A DNA stretch of 64,000 nucleotides. It comes from Paramacrobiotus metropolitanus (Eukaryota > Tardigrada > Eutardigrada > Parachela > Macrobiotidae). The stretch is from assembly GCF_019649055.1 (NCBI RefSeq), contig NW_026570224.1:1-64000 (forward strand), read 5' to 3'. This document shows, piece by piece, positions 12,191 to 23,582 of the stretch. Positions within the stretch are counted from its first letter, which is position 1; the number at the start of each line of letters is the position of its first letter. The notes under the pieces were generated by a model. That model saw only the letters and a program-made list of their open reading frames with translations, did not search any database and was not told the origin of the DNA. The translations under genes were made by a program, and so were the position numbers.

Positions 12191-13632
12191 TTATAATCTG
12201 TAGGCGGCATGCGACTGCGTGACCTGCGTCATCTGGTGCGCCATACTAGCCTGCCGCAGTTTATTGTTCGTCTTCCCAATCAGAATCGTCGAAGCCAGAC
12301 TGTTGACGAACATCATCCCGGCCAGTGCCAGCTGTGTCGCCACCAGGGTCAGTCCGTAGTTGGCGATATTCCATGACGGCCCCATGATGTACCGGTCCAG
12401 ATTAGCCAGATCCGCGTTGTCCGGATCCAGCAGCATGGTCAGCAATAGCGCCAACAAAATCGTCAAACCGAAAGCGCTGAGGATGGTGAGGATGTTGAGG
12501 ACGAGGCTGGTGATGATCCAGCAGCGTTTCTGGTAGCTGTTCACCCTCACCGTCGTCCCGGCGGTGATGGTCAGGAGACCGGCGATAAAGTAGTACACAC
12601 CTAGGACCGTGGATGCATAGTGCAGGATGTCCAGGTAGAACTGTGCGTAGGCTGAAATGCAAGAAAGCGTTCGGTCAAAACCGTCCTAACGGTATGTAAA
12701 TCTGTCCTGTAAACCTATTTGTTTTCTGTATAGGGATTTGCTAGGACGCTGTTCATCTTTATACTGGAGTGGGCCCGAGTGCGTGTACGACGAATTTGTA
12801 TGTGATGATGATTCATGACTAGTTAACCGGAGATTTTGGATTTGTTTCTAAGCATAAACGCTCATGGTACCGTATATTGCTGCGCAAAAAACCATGAGCC
12901 GAAAATCCTTCTCACGTCTAATTCCCCAACTGTGGCACAGCTAAATACAATGTAGGACGAAATGGTCGCATAGCCCCATACCCAGCATTCTGTACGCAAG
13001 CGGTGCAGTGCACTTGTACGAAACGGATATTTTGAACTCACCAGTCAGTCGTACAGTGCACTGCGCTGCATTCGTACTGAATGTGGAGATGTTGGGTATG
13101 CGACCATTTTGTCCTAAGCTGTACTGTAACTACCGAGAGAGTTTATGCAAGACCAAAGTAAGGAAAAGTGCAGCAAGAAAATAATGGTAAATTAATAGCT
13201 ACGTAGTAAATACAGATACATGGGCATGGTCAAATGATTATTTCAAGAAAGAGCGCTTCCAAGGACCACTGCTGACGTCCGTCAACTGGAGCTCTGTAAG
13301 TAACCGCGTGCTAGAGGTTTGCTACGACCGCTGAGCGTATTTTAAGCAAAATATATGGCGAACACGGTTCTCGTGCAAAGAAACCTCGGAAAAACAGACA
13401 CATCCGAAACTGTTATGGACCTTGTGGTTTAATTAGTAAGCTCGATGTGAGTAGAACAACAGCGCTAATAACGCTGTCTGCAGGAAACTAGTTAACTCTA
13501 GATCGAGTCACACCACAGAAATAAATATCAATGGAATAGTTTACCTACAGCATCCACACTGACGAGAACACTGCCGCACACGCACTGCACGGCTCCCAGC
13601 GCGATTAAAGGCAAACCCCGTGACAAGACCAT
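12191..13632 (-). CDS. MS4A/CD20-like four-TM protein, copy C
   Basis: Exons 13632-13545 and 12651-12191 give 182 aa. The 893-nt phase-1 intron hosts a MITE-like inverted-repeat element (12937-13124). TM1 is in exon 1 (LPLIALGAVQCVCGSVLVSV, with the GAVQ motif). TM2 is more diverged than in the paralogs (LGVYYFIAGLLTITAG). TM3 is ITSLVLNILTILSAFGLTIL, and TM4 lies near residues 125-150. The tail ends QMTQVTQSHAAYRL. The start ATG at 13632 is the one that leaves a short N-terminus like the paralogs. An upstream in-frame Met cannot be excluded. Confidence 0.7.
12937..13124. mobile_element. MITE-like inverted-repeat element in intron of copy C
   Basis: Long imperfect terminal inverted repeats of about 75 bp flank a short centre. 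The left arm begins near AGGACGAAATGGTCGCATA and the right arm ends TATGCGACCATTTTGTCCT. The arms also share GTGCAGTGCAC/GTGCACTGCGC. No ORF is present, so this is a non-autonomous element. Target-site duplications were not resolved. Confidence 0.75.
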
Positions 13633-15269
13633 GTCCGTCTTTGTATGAATGCTCTGGACCAAGACCCCAACAAACGTGCAACACAGAAAATGTTGGTATG
13701 TACAGATCAGATTGTGCATCCGTCAGTAAGTACGGTGAGGATATCACGGCCCGTCGGCTTATCGGCCGCACGCTTCAAGATAAACTACTTAGCACCTGCA
13801 CCGATGTCAGTGATTTCCAGTTATGCAATTGTCATTAACCATGATAAGTTTTCACAACAGGATTTTCTTGCACTACTCTGTACATAACCCTGGTAAATTT
13901 GCCGATAGTAAGCTACCCTTAAATTATATCCCTGTCTCAAATCCGGTTAGGATCGACGCGAGATCCGGAACTGGAGGAAACGGAGACGTTAAATGACATC
14001 TTGTTCATGTACTCGTGAATAATGTAGTTATTGCGGTTGCATTCAATGTGTCAAAGTTAATATATACTAATACAGTACAACCTGTTGCGGGTACGACGGA
14101 AGTGCTTGCTTCGCTCCGTTCGCTTGACCATGACCACACAGCGAGCAAAAGCGCGACATCTGGGAATCTGCACCCACCCCATTGAGCACAGTGGCAGCCA
14201 ATTTATTGGTAGATGAGAAAGAATTCTGTCGGGGATTATGTCAGTTTTTTCTCAGTCACATTGGAATTCTGCTGATTAAATGCAATTCAGTAGCACAGGT
14301 CAACCGACTACTCCACTGGGCGCAGCACCAGTTGAAGATTTACAGTCCTAAATTTCAGAATGAATTTTTTCGTGGGTTTATCTCTCATGGCATCAGAGGC
14401 ACGGCGGCCGTACCATCCCTTCATATTCCCGCACCTAACCCCGAAAGGTCCCGAGCCCTCTATGGGCTGTACTCAGTGGAGTGCAAGTGCGGCAAGTATC
14501 CCCTTTCTGCCGCGCATGCCGGCGCGTGCCGCGGTGCCACCGACCCCGCTCCGGCCCCGGGACACGTCACCCGTCGGTGCCCTGCACCTGGACGGAGCCA
14601 GCCGCACCAACGCCGCCCCATGTACCGTGTTATGAGTGTTGTTATTCAAAGAATTATACGTTATATGTTGTTATGTACTGTTGTTATATGTTGTTGGTGT
14701 ACAGTATCGAAGATTTCGCTTGGTATTCTTCAAAAGTTATCCATTATTAGCTTGTTTATAATTAATTTTATTAATTATCAGATAGCGATCGTTGAGCTTT
14801 TGGCCTTTTAAACAGTTTCGTGGAATGTGCGAGTATGAGCTACATTCAGGTATTACGGAATATTAAAATGTACATACTTGATACGATAATATCGTACGTA
14901 CATTTATTAATTTCGGAATACGCTGCTCCATAATATGGAGCAGCGCGGGTGTTATATACGTAGAAACTTGCCGTCAGTAAAATGAATTATATACAGTACA
15001 AATTTAAAAGAGTTCTGATAACTTTCGACTTGGACAGTGTAATAACTTTGGGCATTAATAGACTATACTGGACGCAAAAAACACGCCCAACTTGTACAAG
15101 CGTTGTCATTTAAACTTGACTCCGTTTTACTTCTTGTACTGGTTCAAACTGGAAGTGACACGCGATAAGTTACGATTATTTAACTTTACGTTTCCTCGTA
15201 ATATTTTCCTTTCCTTTCACCGATCCGATGCACTAGATAACATTTGACAGATACCGGTACCGATATGGC
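13633..15269. other. Intergenic with a possible GC-rich exon and hairpins
   Basis: A GC-rich patch at about 14396-14637 reads as a Pro/Ala-rich segment in more than one plus frame. One frame ends in TGA at about 14635 and is preceded by an AG acceptor. It may be a terminal exon, but I cannot choose the frame or find partners. The remainder is AT-rich, apart from stacked inverted repeats at 14852-14945. Confidence 0.35.
14852..14945. repeat. Stacked inverted repeats
   Basis: There is an imperfect inverted repeat of about 24 bp (TATTACGGAATATTAAAATG on the left, with a matching complement ending TTTCGGAATA on the right). Nested inside it is TACGAT-AAT-ATCGTA. A perfect hairpin follows immediately: CGCTGCTCCAT at 14921-14931 and ATGGAGCAGCG at 14935-14945 with a 3-nt loop. 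Confidence 0.8.
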
Positions 15270-15531
15270 TTACCAGTGGAAACTACCACTATACCATTAC
15301 AACGCCGATAAAAGCCGCTTGTGCTGATCGCGCTCTCCACACAACAAACAACTTAAATTGGCGTAACAACAAGTTGGCAGTTTCGTTGATGCACCTGTAT
15401 TACTCGTACATATGCTTACGGTTATCACGAGACGTTGTGGCACTATTACCGGCTATATAACCGCGATCTGGGGAGCAGGAAAGTTAGTTGCATCTCAGTT
15501 AGTCGTTCGCCGTACACTAATAGTCGCAAAA
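15270..15531 (+). promoter_or_regulatory. Promoter and 5' leader of PHYHD1-like copy 1
   Basis: A TATATAA box lies at 15454-15460, about 70 nt before the ATG. The block starting ACCAGTGGAAACTACC and the ATG-proximal block around ACACTAATAGTCGCAAAA both recur upstream of copy 2 (18105-18360). Conservation between paralogs marks this as a retained promoter. Confidence 0.6.
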
Positions 15532-17635
15532 ATGTCCCAGCCGGATTACGTCCAAGAGGTAAGCTTGCAAAATCGCTTAAACTGTTAATCTTGGAGCCGC
15601 TTAATTAATGGACTCTGCTCCGAAGCGCTGTGATTTGCCTTATTACTTCAATTGCCAATATTGCTAATTGCCTAAATTTATAAGTGCAATAAAATTCGCA
15701 AAAGAGAATTAATGATGCTTCGTTGTAAGCGTAAAGTGCGTAAGTAAACGCTTCTCCGTTTACATCCAGCGCTAGCGATGTACGGTTTGGTTTTGCATGT
15801 ACGGTCTTTATTGATTTTCATAATGAATTTCGAAGCGAGCTCCATCTTTTTACACGGTTGCACACATCTGACTCTAAAAAACTGTTGTTTCTTAGTTCAA
15901 TAAAAATGGCTACGCGGTTATCCCGAATTTTCTCTCGCCGCAAGAGGTTGTCGCGTTGAAGAGCGCTATGGCCCGCATTATCGACGAGATGGATCCCAAA
16001 GATCACAGCCGGCATATCTTCCACCATCCGGATCAGGAGAGCACCCACAGCCAGACGAAGAGCGATAGTTTCGACGATTACTTCCTGAACAGCGGCGACA
16101 AGGTGCGCTTCTACTTCGAACCCAAAGCAGTCCGGGAGGACGGCAGCCTCACCGTGCCGAAAGATCGCGCCATCAGCCGAGCCGGTATGATCGTTATGCC
16201 ACTAAGCGGCATCATGGAATCTGTAGTTGCAACCACGATGCTGCAGTTTGTAACTCGGCATCCTCATATTTTCAGTGGGATACAATTATCTCTTAGTTAC
16301 AGGGTGCATGCTTTTAATTATGAAAGTGTAAGAAACCGGTCGGACCAAGATGTTGATGTCCTTGTTATCAAAACACCAAACACCAACAATGTGTTTTCAA
16401 TTCACAGTCATGTTTTTGACAGCTCCAGTTACAAAAATATGTTTGTATTTTTATCAGATATAAGCATCAATCAACATACGAACATCATGTTTTGGAAACA
16501 TGATTCAAAAGCACCTTGAACAGCTCCCACAACATTTTTGGACTGCAATATTTCTTATACAGAAAAACCAGCGATCTCTTTAAATTTAATTTTTCGCAAT
16601 ACAATTTACGGCAGTTACGTAAAAGACGATTGGTACATATTTCTATGCTTCGTGTGCAAACCTGCAAGAGCAGTCACTACCGTTAACGCTATAATGTGTT
16701 TGAAATCCTTCGCAGGATACGCCATAGGTTGGCTGGAACCAGCCTTCAAGAAAGTGACCTTCAGCGAGAAAATCAAGGATATCTGTCGGATGATGGGCCT
16801 TGTCGATCCTCGACTGGTGCAGAGCGTGTATCTTTTTAAGAATCCTCGTATGTAACACTTTTCACCAGAAATGTAAAGCTACAACTCACAAGTGCTATGT
16901 TCTGCAGTACTGGGACAGAAAGTAACGACTCACCAGGATTCCACGTTTCAAAACGTCGACCCGCCGGAGAAACTCCTAGGTTTCTGGATTGCCTTGGACG
17001 ACGCGGCAGTGGAAAATGGATGCCTGCATTTCATGCCGGGAACACAACATGGTACTTTGACCGATATAAACTGTTCCTTCGGCAAATAAAATATTATTCA
17101 ATAAGCGGCAAATTGGCAATCATAGATTTGTTTTTTAAATTGACGCATTTCGTCAGTTGCCAACGATCGCGTAAACCCAGCCAGATTTTGATACCCACGT
17201 TTAACTTTGTTCGCGTCATGTACAGTGCCTCCAACTTGTCATTTTATCCGCAACCCCAACCCGACGCCGGGCAAACTGACCATGATGCGCGGAGCGGAAC
17301 CAGACGAGAAAGAATTTCCTCTGGAACGCTTCAAACCGGCACCGGTATCCAAGGGTTCCTTGGTGCTAATCCATGGCAATGTCATCCATAAAAGTGAAGA
17401 TAACACGTCGGATAAACCGCGCAATGCCTACACCTTCCATGTGGTGGATTTCAATAATGCTCGATACAGCCCGGAAAACTGGTGAGTACAACGCCATCCA
17501 CAGTCCACACCTGCAGAACTTATAAAATGCCCAGAAAATCTGCACAGACTTTAATAAAGAACTGTTTTTGTTTGTGGCAGGCTGCAACCGACCGAAGCGA
17601 TGCCCTTCCCAAAGCTCTATGAAGTCCAGGTCTGA
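15532..17635 (+). CDS. PHYHD1-like: Phytanoyl-CoA dioxygenase domain protein, PHYHD1-like, copy 1
   Basis: Six exons: 15532-15558, 15896-16184, 16716-16847, 16908-17051, 17226-17481 and 17581-17635. All phases agree, and the product is 300 aa, close to human PHYHD1 (about 290). PHYHD1 is a cytosolic Fe(II)/2-oxoglutarate-dependent dioxygenase of the PhyH family. Visible hallmarks are SGDKVRFYFEPKAV, then VDPRLVQSVYLFKNP, the metal-binding HxD (THQDSTF), the ENGCLHFMPGTQ turn, the distal His (LIHGNVIHKS) and the 2-oxoglutarate Arg (KPRNAYTFH). The C-terminus WLQPTEAMPFPKLY matches the family. All catalytic residues are present, so it is probably active. The substrate is unknown. It sits in tandem with copy 2 and the same exon structure is kept. 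Confidence 0.93.
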
Positions 17636-18104
17636 GATTTCCACTTGCCACCCGGGTGCTGTGTGCCGGTACGGTGAAATTTCCACTACGACTGAGGCGT
17701 GCGTTGGATTTTATCGTTATTCGTAATAATTCGCAACCATTCAGCTGTGTTAACAATTCAGCATTCTAATATTGTTTTGTTGTCGATGTATGAAATGCAT
17801 ATTATTACTAATAAATAATATTACTCGTGAAGCTATTATTGTGAACTTTAAAGCTCAACTGCATTTAAATTTTAAACAGCTTTTCTGCACTTGCTCAACG
17901 ATGTACCGTATCTGTACAGTACGCATGCATTTATCCTCACAATCAGCAATGTTTTCAAGAGTTTGACTTCTACGTACGGGAGTTCAAACTTACGTAGAGC
18001 AGTGTAGTATTTTCTTGTACGAGTAAGTACAACTCACCAATCAGTACAAGCTACATATCGCACTTATACTCAGCCGATAAACTAGATAATACCGCACAGA
18101 TAGC

Positions 18105-18360
18105 TGCTTTACCAGTGGAAACTACCGTTAAAACGCCGTTAAAAGTGTCGCGTGTTGATCGCGTTTTAGACTCAGCAGACAACTTCCGCAGGCGCAGACA
18201 ACTGGTTTGCAGCGATGTTGATGCACTCCTACTAGAAGTATGCTAGCAGTCGTTAGTAAGCGTTTTTTCACTATTAGCAGTCGTATTCCGGCAATCTTGG
18301 GTGCAAGAAAATTCACAATCAGCTGGATTTAAGGTTTTTCGTACATTAATAACCGCAAAA
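18105..18360 (+). promoter_or_regulatory. Promoter and 5' leader of PHYHD1-like copy 2
   Basis: The block ACCAGTGGAAACTACC near 18111, a GTTGATGCAC segment, and an ATG-proximal ACATTAATAACCGCAAAA are homologous to the copy 1 upstream region, in the same order. The copy 1 TATA box is not evident here, so the core promoter may have diverged. Confidence 0.5.
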
Positions 18361-20112
18361 ATGGCTCAAGCGAATTTCGTGCAAGAGGTAAGCCCCAACA
18401 ATTTGATGGAGAATCTCAGTGTTGGTGCTGTTTCTCGCATTGATACACTATCGTACTGAATAGTGAATACTGCTCTTTAATAAGCAGTAAGCGTTCGCTC
18501 GTACTTGCTTTACTTTTAACCGAATCTCTTTTAGAAATGGAAACGCAGTAGAACTGTTTAGGCTTAGAAAAAATTATAAGCAGGTTGGCACTTTACTGTA
18601 CGGTTACTCGTTGCTTTTGAACTGTTAGTATTTCTGCAGTTCAATAAAAATGGCTACGCGGTTATCCCTAATTTTCTCTCGGCGCAAGAGATTGCCGAGA
18701 TGAAAAGTGCCATGTCGCGCATAATAAACGAGATGGATCCCAAAGAGCATAGCCGGCATATCTTCCACCATCCGGATCAGGAGAACAGCCAGACGAAGAG
18801 CGGAAGTTACGATGACTACTTCATGACCAGCGGCGATAAGCTGCGCTTCTTCTTCGAACCCAAAGCGGTCAAGGAAGACGGGAGCTTGACGGTGCCGAAG
18901 GATCGTTCAGTGAGCAGAGCCGGTAAGAACGAGAGTCAGCAGTATCGCAGACGATTTTATCGGTCTCCCACAGTTTTATACATATTTCCGCACTCTGCAT
19001 GCAGTTACTGCAATAATATTAGTTTTATGGCAAACAGTTGCATTACAGATTGTAAAATTGCCAGTACCGTTAAGGAATAACATAGGTACTGCAATTGTAC
19101 CTAGTTAATCTGTGTTCTAGGATACGCTCTGGGTTGGCTGGAACCAGTATTCAAAAAAATGGCTTTTAGCGACAAAATCAAGGATGTCTGCCGGCAGCTG
19201 GGGCTCGTCGATCCCCGACTGGTGCAAAGCATGTACCTTTTTAAAAATCCAAGTACGAAGCTTCAGGAGATTTTTACCCCAGCACAGACACATATCTATA
19301 AAGAGCGGTTGTAAAAGATTCGGGTTTGTAGTAATTGGTCAGAAAGTAGCAACGCACCAGGATTCCACATTTCTGTACGTCGATCCTCCGGAAAAACTGC
19401 TAGGATTCTGGATCGCGTTGGACGAGGCGACGGAGGAGAATGGATGCTTGCATTTTATGCCGGGAACACAAAATGGTAATTCACTTTTTTAAGCATAACT
19501 TTAATTATCAGGATCCACCTGCTGTTTGAAATACGCTGTACTCCCACAAATTTCGTTCATGTCATACACAGTGCCTCCAACCTGTCGGTTTGTCCGCAAC
19601 CCGAACCCGTCGCCGGGCAATCTGACCGTTACGCGCGGAGACGCACCCGACGAGGTCCAGTTTCCTCCGGAACGGTATCGAGCGGCACCGGCATCCCCGG
19701 GGACCCTGGTGCTGATCCATGGCAATGTCATCCATAAAACCGAAGATAATACGTCGGATAAACCGCGGCATGCCTATACCTTCCACGTGGTCGATTTCGA
19801 GAAGGCACAATATAGCCCGGAGAACTGGTGAGCAGAACGCAATGCAACGTACACCTGATGGCCAGTAGTCGTGCTCTTTTGCATGTCTATCGCGGCATTT
19901 GATATAGCCACGGCATAACAGGATGGAAAGGATTCAAATGTCGCGTGTCATGCTTACAAAGAAATAACATTGTAAACCTGGCTGTGTTTATGTAGTACTG
20001 CGTAGCATCTGCGGTAGCTTAATCTTTTACTAAGAAAACTGATTTTGCTTGTGACAGGTTGCAACCAAGCGAGGCGCTGCCCTTTCCAAAACTCTACGAA
20101 GTGCAGGCTTGA
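18361..20112 (+). CDS. PHYHD1-like: Phytanoyl-CoA dioxygenase domain protein, PHYHD1-like, copy 2
   Basis: Six exons: 18361-18387, 18640-18922, 19121-19252, 19332-19475, 19572-19827 and 20058-20112. The product is 298 aa. Exon lengths equal copy 1 except for a two-codon deletion in exon 2 in the stretch after HHPDQE. Catalytic HxD (THQDSTFLYVDPP), distal His (LIHGNVIHKTEDN) and Arg (KPRHAYTFH) are intact. The paralogs differ mainly in charge (for example DEVQFPPERYRAAP against DEKEFPLERFKPAP). This is a recent tandem duplicate, retained with its promoter, and is presumably a cytosolic 2-oxoglutarate oxygenase of unknown substrate. Confidence 0.93.
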
Positions 20113-21097
20113 TATTACCGTTTGACTGTGTAGCGGTAGGATAATCCGATGCCCAGTAGGTTACTTCCCGCATTACAACCGATTCCGGTCTCCGCAATGC
20201 GCATAATCACTCCTTCTGTTGCTAATTCATTGTCTCAATATTATTGTGCTGCTCATATCGTCTTAATTAATTGTCCGCTACTGGTTCTTTATTTTAGCTA
20301 TTAAAATATTGTAGACCGACTTGATGCGTTCTTACAATTAATTTAAGCGTAGATATTAAAGTGGTTGAATGTTGCTAAACGGTTCACCATGTTGCGGCTA
20401 TCTGTTCTAATCAGCTTACCATGAGCGTGACTGGATACTTTTATCGGAAGCTGCTGATTCTGCTTCGAAATCTGATTTTAGTTTTCCTTCTTCTTTCCTC
20501 CGTGCGGGTTTTCCTTTTCCTGATGATTTAAAAGCTTCGTAAAATTTGTTATAGGAATCTAAATAACGCTAACGTGTTCAGCAAAAAAGATACAAACCGA
20601 CAAACTGAATGCCAGTGAAAACATTTCTATAAACCATCGGGACAGCTGATTCGCGGTATCTTCTTCGAAGACCATCGTACATCTAGCACGAATGCAAAGC
20701 ATCGCGATGCGGTGTAGCTACGCGCCGCTAGTGACGACATGGGTATATTTGCTGTCATATCGCGGTGAAGAGCGGCTGGCCAGAGCTTGCTTTCCATCCC
20801 AGAGCAGAAACCGTAAGCAATATATACCGCGAAAGCCACTGGAAATATTGGATGGATGGCTACTATGGTTATTCTATAATGTATATCGTTATTTTACGAG
20901 TACTTATTATCATTCGTTCCACTAGCCAAGCCTTTTATGCGGAGATTTCTTAACAGGTTGATGGCAACGTTTTCTAAAACTAATTTTACAAATACCAAAA
21001 GTATGTTTTTTGGTCTGATTGTAGGCTATAAAAGTCAGCCATCCTAGAATATGTGTATGATAAAAAGCAAATCGTCAAGTGGTCGCTTAAATTGTAG

Positions 21098-21906
21098 TTA
21101 ACGATATCCTGGAGGAGGGGCTGCGCTCCCAACGGCAAGAGGATCGGGTGACTCTGACCTTTCCTCCGTCCAACCCCCCGGAGAGCCTGCTGCGACGTCC
21201 CCGCCCCGGGGAGGACGCGTCGTTTGACTGCCAAGTCCCCGCCGCCAAGGACGTCCGCAGCATTGCCTGGCTGCACCAGAACCGGCCCATCTTCGAAGGC
21301 GGTCGCGTCGTCCCCCGGAAAACGGGCGGCCAACAGTACCGGTTTTCTATCTCCAGCCCGACATTTACCCTGACCATCGTCAACGTCACGCTGCAGTCCA
21401 GCGGCACGGTGGTCTGCGTGGACGCCGTCCCCCGCCCGCACTACAGCCCGGAGCCGCCGATGGTCTTCACGCAGTATACGCTGCTGCCGCTGGTCAGCCG
21501 GGCCAGCGAGGTCCTTGTGCCGGTGCCGATGGCGCAGCAGTCCGCTCGCGCTGGCCAGAACCTGACCATTCCCTGCAACGTCCGCTTGCCGCTGTCCGAC
21601 GCCGTAGTGGACAATTTCCGCAACCATTTCATGTGGCGCCACAACGGCCAGGTGGTGTACGCTCCCACCGAACCGCCGTACGCCGCGCTGTGGCCCACGG
21701 GTCTGCGCCGGCCGTACTTAACGCTGTTCGATCGCTTTGAGAGCTATCGTCCCGGCGCCACGGCCAGCTTCTACATGACTCTGGAGTCCACCACCGCCGA
21801 CGTCAACGGCTACGTGGAGTGCTGGTTCCGGCCGCATGCCGCGGTCCACGAATGGATCGTGCAGCGGAGCGCGGTGGTCATTGGGCCGCCTGCTCCCGCA
21901 TCGTGA
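21098..21906 (+). CDS. Two-Ig-domain extracellular protein, terminal coding exon
   Basis: A long exon opens after an AG at 21096-21097 and ends TGA at 21904-21906, about 269 codons. The first Ig-like domain shows FDCQV, IAWLHQN and SGTVVCVD (B-strand Cys, C-strand Trp, F-strand Cys). The second shows IPCNV, MWRHNGQ and NGYVECWF. No TM helix or GPI tail follows, so the product is probably secreted, if an upstream exon supplies a signal peptide. A candidate hydrophobic leader (MSVTGYFYRKLLILLRNLI) starts near 20421, but its splice phase is uncertain. The exon is GC-rich against AT-rich flanks, which supports coding. Immediately downstream lies a decayed PHYHD1 last exon. Confidence 0.6.
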
Positions 21907-21918
21907 TACGTTACATTG

Positions 21919-22140
21919 AGGCGGCAACCAAGCGACGCGCTGCCCTTTCCCCAAACTCTATAAAGGGCAGGCTTGATGGTACCGTTTGACCGTGTACCGG
22001 CACAATTACCTTTAACTAATCGTAACTATTACGTTCTGCGTAGAATCACTCCAATCTCCATTTTCTCGGTTATATTGTGCTGCTATATCCTATTGATCAA
22101 TAGTTTTCTGCTGGTTTCTTTTTGTTGCGCTATGATTTAA
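21919..22140 (+). pseudogene. Remnant of PHYHD1-like last exon and 3' flank
   Basis: The sequence matches exon 6 of PHYHD1-like copy 2 (GCAACCAAGCGA...CGCTGCCCTTTCC) and continues into the homologous 3' flank (ACCGTTTGAC, then ATATTGTGCTGCT). It carries a one-base insertion (CCCC for CC) that shifts the frame to an early TAA. Exons 1-5 are not recognisable upstream, where the Ig exon now lies. Confidence 0.8.
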
Positions 22141-23020
22141 CCTGTTTGGTTACGTCGAACCATTTCCGGGTGTCTTCCGGTGATCATAATGCAGCTTCGA
22201 GCATTCATTCGTACAGATAGTTTGTTGTATTATTATTCTTTGCTGTTGATCAGTTTCAAACTGGCCACGGTATAAGTGGAATGGGATTAATTCCCATCTT
22301 TAGGGTATTTTAGTCCTTGCTGCGCACGTTCTTACAGTTAATAAAATTTCGTCTCCGGGGAGCGGTTAAAATCCGAAACTGAACTTCGAGTCATACTGAT
22401 CAGACGACAATGCATTAAGCTCGCTGTACTAACGAATCTGGATCTGTCTCCCTTACAGAACCACCTACTTAAGGAGGGGCTGGTACCAGTGGAGCAACAC
22501 TTCATAAATACGATTTACAGCACGAACATGCGCTACAATTCAGAGAGTCAGTACCAGCACGCATAAATCGCGCGTCAAACCGGCGCTAGAGATTTCCCGC
22601 CCTGACCAATTAGTGATGGGGCCAGCAGGAAACATCTGCACGAGTTAATCGAATTCCAGTGGATCTGCATTAGTGTCATCACATGCGACACTTAATTGCC
22701 TAAATGTCGACAACAACCTTCTACAACGCCCTCATCGCAGATGTATTATTACCGACGGCTGCCGCACGAATAGGCGACGAAATGCCGTGACGACCTTTAA
22801 GTCCGGCACGCTACTGAGAAATCATATCTGGCACAACCCGACGGGTTTCCACATTTCTGCTGCCAGACATATTTATTAAGCTCGTTACCTTGCATTATCG
22901 CTAATCAGATCAACCTGATGTTCATTAGGAAAATCTAGATAAACATGAAATAAATCTGCTCTCAACCAGGCGGCTTATCCTGAGCCAATACTGCCCATCC
23001 AGTCGCGAGTATTCCAAAAC
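22141..23020. other. Intergenic, no gene seen
   Basis: Short ORFs only. A GC-richer patch at about 22730-22880 contains an open frame without any recognised domain. Confidence 0.4.
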
Positions 23021-23024
23021 CTGG

Positions 23025-23030
23025 TATAAA
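23025..23030 (+). promoter_or_regulatory. TATA box upstream of secreted-protein gene
   Basis: TATAAA preceded by CCTGG, 127 nt before the ATG at 23157. An AG at about 23151-23152 leaves room for a short 5'-UTR intron. Confidence 0.4.
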
Positions 23031-23156
23031 ACGGTCTGTCTCTGTAGCAAGCGATACAGCCGCGAAGCATTATACGCCGTCCACGCTTATATCGTATCCA
23101 CTATCCAGTGCTTGTATTCTTGTTTTCTTGACCTTTCGTGCTGTATTTTTAGAACC

Positions 23157-23582
23157 ATGACGCCGGTAAAGTTGACCGTGTCTGTCAATGTTTTTCTCGG
23201 CCTCTACATCCTCGGCATCTCCGCCTTTGTTAACCGTTACGCCAGTCCCTTCCAGGATTCCAAACAGACGACGAATGCAGCGCAAGTGTTTCCGGCATCA
23301 GCTGCCAATCGGGCGTTACAACTACGGTCGGATATTAATCGCTACGCTCGTACAGATATGTTGTCGGCTCGCCGGATGACGGCAGCCGGCGGATTCGTAC
23401 CGCGTCTCCCGCCCCATCCCGTGAAGAGCCGGCTTCCCCTGTTTGCTGGAAGTCTCATCAGAACCCTGGACCCCTCCACAGACGCCCGCTCGCTGCGGTC
23501 CTCTCCGGACAGATTTTCCCCGCACCATGCGTTCCTGCTGCCGGAACACACGTATAAAAACCAGCCACCGCGAATTGGTTGA
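23157..23582 (+). CDS. Small secreted protein of unknown function (141 aa)
   Basis: A single-exon ORF with an N-terminal signal peptide or anchor (residues about 6-24, KLTVSVNVFLGLYILGISAF). The mature region is rich in Arg, Pro and Ser, has no Cys, and has few acidic residues. There are a few possible dibasic sites (SARRMT) but no Gly-Lys-Arg amidation motif, so a classic neuropeptide precursor is not supported. A Pro-rich basic section (FVPRLPPHPVKSRLP) and a tail ending NQPPRIG are the only notable elements. The TATA box upstream and the isolated, codon-consistent frame support a real gene. Confidence 0.5.
   Translation: MTPVKLTVSVNVFLGLYILGISAFVNRYASPFQDSKQTTNAAQVFPASAANRALQLRSDINRYARTDMLSARRMTAAGGFVPRLPPHPVKSRLPLFAGSLIRTLDPSTDARSLRSSPDRFSPHHAFLLPEHTYKNQPPRIG

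Noticed and set aside
20692-20925. Plus-strand ORF considered as signal-peptide exon for the Ig gene
   Set aside because: Its N-terminus is not a convincing signal peptide, and no donor in phase with the Ig exon acceptor at 21097 was found.
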